A DNA stretch of 6,863 bases, taken from positions 1 through 6,863 of the forward strand of contig CABSHY010000069.1 in assembly GCA_902477615.1 (NCBI GenBank). Direction: 5' to 3'. This document shows, in pieces, positions 5,425-6,863 of the stretch. The stretch is from an uncultured Sutterella sp. (GTDB lineage Bacteria; Pseudomonadota; Gammaproteobacteria; Burkholderiales; Burkholderiaceae_F). The translations under genes and the position numbers were made by a program. Each line of letters opens with the position of its first letter. Position 1 is the first letter of the stretch. The notes under the pieces were generated by a model. It worked only from the letters and a program-made list of their open reading frames with translations, did no database searches and was not told the DNA's origin.

Positions 5425-5718
5425 ATGAACAAACAAGAACTTATCGCTATCGTTGCTGAAGAAAACGAACTCTCCAAGGCCCAAGTTGGTCGCGTTATCG
5501 ATTCCGTTTTTGACGCCATCATGAAGTCTGTTGCTAAGGGCGACGGCTTCCAATTGATTGGTTTTGGTACGTTTAAGGCAGCTCAACGTGCTGCTCGTGA
5601 AGGTCGCAATCCTTCTACCGGCGAAACGATCAAGATCCCGGCCACGACGTTGCCGAAGTTCACCGCTGGCGCTGCCTTCAAGGCCGCTGTTGCTAAGAAG
5701 AAGTGCTGCAAGCGCTAA
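5425..5718 (+). CDS. hup: HU family nucleoid DNA-binding protein
   Basis: HU is a small dimeric histone-like protein that bends and compacts DNA. The 97-residue product is slightly longer than the usual 90. It starts with the typical MNKQELIAIVAEE helix and has LIGFGTFKAAQRAAREGRNPSTGETIKIP, which is the beta-arm signature with the intercalating proline at position 63 (GRNPSTG). The body ends in FTAGAAFKAAVAKKK. The last residues, KKKCCKR, are an unusual basic tail with vicinal cysteines at 94 and 95. AAGGAG at 5412-5417 lies 7 nt before the ATG. Codon choice is richer in GGC, CGT and AAG than in neighbouring genes, as expected for high expression. It is monocistronic, flanked by terminators, and converges on proS. 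Whether it should be named hupA or hupB cannot be decided from one copy; IHF subunits are less likely given the motif and length. Confidence 0.95.
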   Translation: MNKQELIAIVAEENELSKAQVGRVIDSVFDAIMKSVAKGDGFQLIGFGTFKAAQRAAREGRNPSTGETIKIPATTLPKFTAGAAFKAAVAKKKCCKR

Positions 5719-5736
5719 TCTCTTCAGCGATTGAAC

Positions 5737-5769
5737 AAAAAAAAGCCACCTAAATCTGGTGGCTTTTTT
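5737..5769. terminator. Bidirectional terminator between HU and proS
   Basis: GCCACC (5745-5750) pairs with GGTGGC (5758-5763) around a 7-nt loop. Eight A's precede it and six T's follow it, so the stem is extended by A-T pairs and each strand reads a hairpin followed by a U-run. It lies 18 nt after the HU stop and can also stop proS transcripts coming from the right. Confidence 0.9.
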
Positions 5770-5778
5770 CATGGATGG

Positions 5779-5809
5779 AAAAGAACTCAGAGCACAAGCG
5801 CCTGAGTTC
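5779..5809 (-). terminator. Possible first terminator after proS
   Basis: GAACTCAG (5783-5790) and CTGAGTTC (5802-5809) form a perfect 8-bp inverted repeat with an 11-nt loop. Read on the minus strand it begins 8 nt after the proS stop and is followed by UUUUCC (from 5782-5777). The T-run is short, so it may be a weak terminator or an mRNA 3'-end stabiliser backed up by the stronger hairpin beyond it. Confidence 0.5.
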
Positions 5810-5817
5810 CACTCCCG

Positions 5818-6863
5818 TTAGTGAGCGTTTTTGATAAAATCAACAATTTCGTCCAACTTGACCATTTGCTTGTCTTTAATGGTACGACGGTGAGCGTATT
5901 CCACTTCACCGGTCTTAAGGCCGCGTTCACCAATCACAACACGGTGAGGCACACCAATTAATTCCCACTCAGCAAACATCACACCAGGGCGCATATCACG
6001 GTCATCAATGATGACATCAATGCCAGCAGCCTTCATGTCTTCATAAAGCTTATTAGCCGCATCACGAACGGCTTCGCTCTTACCGTAGTTCATCGGGCAG
6101 ATGACGGTCGTAAACGGTGCCATGGAGTCAGGCCAAATGATGCCTTGTTCGTCATGATTTTGTTCGATGGCAGCACCCAAAAGACGCGTTACACCGATAC
6201 CGTAGCAACCCATTTCCATCACTTGAGGCTTACCCGTTTCATCCAAGTACGTTGCACCGAACGCTTCGGAATACTTACGACCAAGATAGAACACGTGACC
6301 CACTTCAATACCGCGTTGAAGTTTAAGGGTGCCCTTACCATCAGGAGAGATATCACCTTCAACAACGTTACGTAAATCAGCCGCCTTGGCTTCAGGCAAA
6401 TCACGTCCCCAGTTCACACCGGTGATGTGGAAACCTTCTTCGTTGGCACCACAGATGAAGTCACTCATGTTCATTGCCGTCAAGTCAGCATAAACCACGA
6501 TGTCTTCTTTGATACCAACAGGACCTAAGTAACCAGGCTTGCAACCGAAGGCTGCAACGATTTCTGCGTCCGTGGCGAAGCGGAAACCTTCTTTCAATTC
6601 GGGCAATTTACCGGCCTTAACTTCGTTGAGTTCGTGGTCGGCACGCAACATGATCATCACGATTTGAGCCGGCAACGGTTCACCCTTTTCATTGACACGA
6701 TCGGCAGCCAAAATCACCGACTTCATCGAAGTCGTCAATTCTTTGCCCAAAAGTTCAACAACGTCTTCGCACTTTTCGCGACCCGGGGTCGGAACCTTTT
6801 GCATTTCTTCTTTAGCGGCTTGGCGGGTTTCAATCAAGCTTTGAGCCGGACACAATTCGATAT
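5818..6863 (-). CDS. proS: Prolyl-tRNA synthetase, C-terminal part (start beyond window)
   Basis: ProRS charges tRNA-Pro in the cytosol; it is a class II synthetase and this is the bacterial type with an editing insertion. The frame is open to the right edge, so the N-terminal ~40% with motifs 1 and 2 is missing; about 347 of the usual ~570 residues are visible. The INS editing domain, which clears Ala-tRNA-Pro, covers roughly 6777-6301. It contains RADHELNEVKAGKLP, including the segment that carries the editing lysine in E. coli. Class II motif 3 follows as GCYGIGVTRLLGAAIEQ (about 6210-6160). The anticodon-binding domain (about 6123-5821) shows DDRDMRPGVMFAEWELIGVPHRVVIGERG and ends in DFIKNAH with a TAA stop. 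It converges on the HU gene and no neighbour on its own strand is visible. Confidence 0.97.
   Translation of the reverse strand, partial: IELCPAQSLIETRQAAKEEMQKVPTPGREKCEDVVELLGKELTTSMKSVILAADRVNEKGEPLPAQIVMIMLRADHELNEVKAGKLPELKEGFRFATDAEIVAAFGCKPGYLGPVGIKEDIVVYADLTAMNMSDFICGANEEGFHITGVNWGRDLPEAKAADLRNVVEGDISPDGKGTLKLQRGIEVGHVFYLGRKYSEAFGATYLDETGKPQVMEMGCYGIGVTRLLGAAIEQNHDEQGIIWPDSMAPFTTVICPMNYGKSEAVRDAANKLYEDMKAAGIDVIIDDRDMRPGVMFAEWELIGVPHRVVIGERGLKTGEVEYAHRRTIKDKQMVKLDEIVDFIKNAH

Noticed and set aside
5398..5772. Minus-strand open frame opposite the HU gene
   Set aside because: It is a shadow of HU, running through the bidirectional terminator; no plausible start or family.

Overview
The window is an ordinary proteobacterial chromosome segment made almost entirely of recognisable core genes. 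The best guess is a betaproteobacterium of the Burkholderiales, perhaps near Sutterellaceae. This rests on the general look of RuvC, TolA domain III and HU plus moderate base composition by eye; it is an inference, because no rRNA or other taxonomic marker is present. No mobile element, CRISPR array, tRNA or rRNA was seen.

Layout. On the plus strand, tightly packed genes run from the left edge: the 3' end of ruvC, ruvA (ATGA overlap with ruvC), ruvB (2-nt gap) and ybgC (3-nt gap). An 84-nt gap holding an inverted repeat follows. Then come tolQ, tolR and tolA (3-nt gaps) and, after 17 nt, a 196-codon gene I do not recognise. A strong intrinsic terminator closes this block at about 5213-5250. 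An AT-rich region with a probable promoter leads into a monocistronic HU gene (5425-5718). HU converges on the 3' part of proS, which is on the minus strand and runs off the right edge. A bidirectional terminator, plus a second hairpin close to the proS stop, separates the two.

How the genes work together. RuvC, RuvA and RuvB form the Holliday-junction branch-migration and resolution machine. YbgC (hotdog acyl-CoA thioesterase) and TolQ/TolR/TolA belong to the Tol-Pal envelope system: TolQR is the proton-driven motor and TolA the periplasm-spanning arm. From my knowledge of other genomes, ruvCAB-ybgC-tolQRA is the order seen in Pseudomonas, where tolB and pal follow. Here tolB and pal are not next; an unrecognised cytosolic-looking helical protein takes that position.

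I found no wholly new system. The points most worth a second look are the unknown gene after tolA, the Cys-Cys basic tail on HU, the eight perfect hexads in TolA with no heptad register, an unusual cysteine pair in TolA domain III, and the ybgC-tolQ hairpin, whose terminator-like orientation faces the minus strand.
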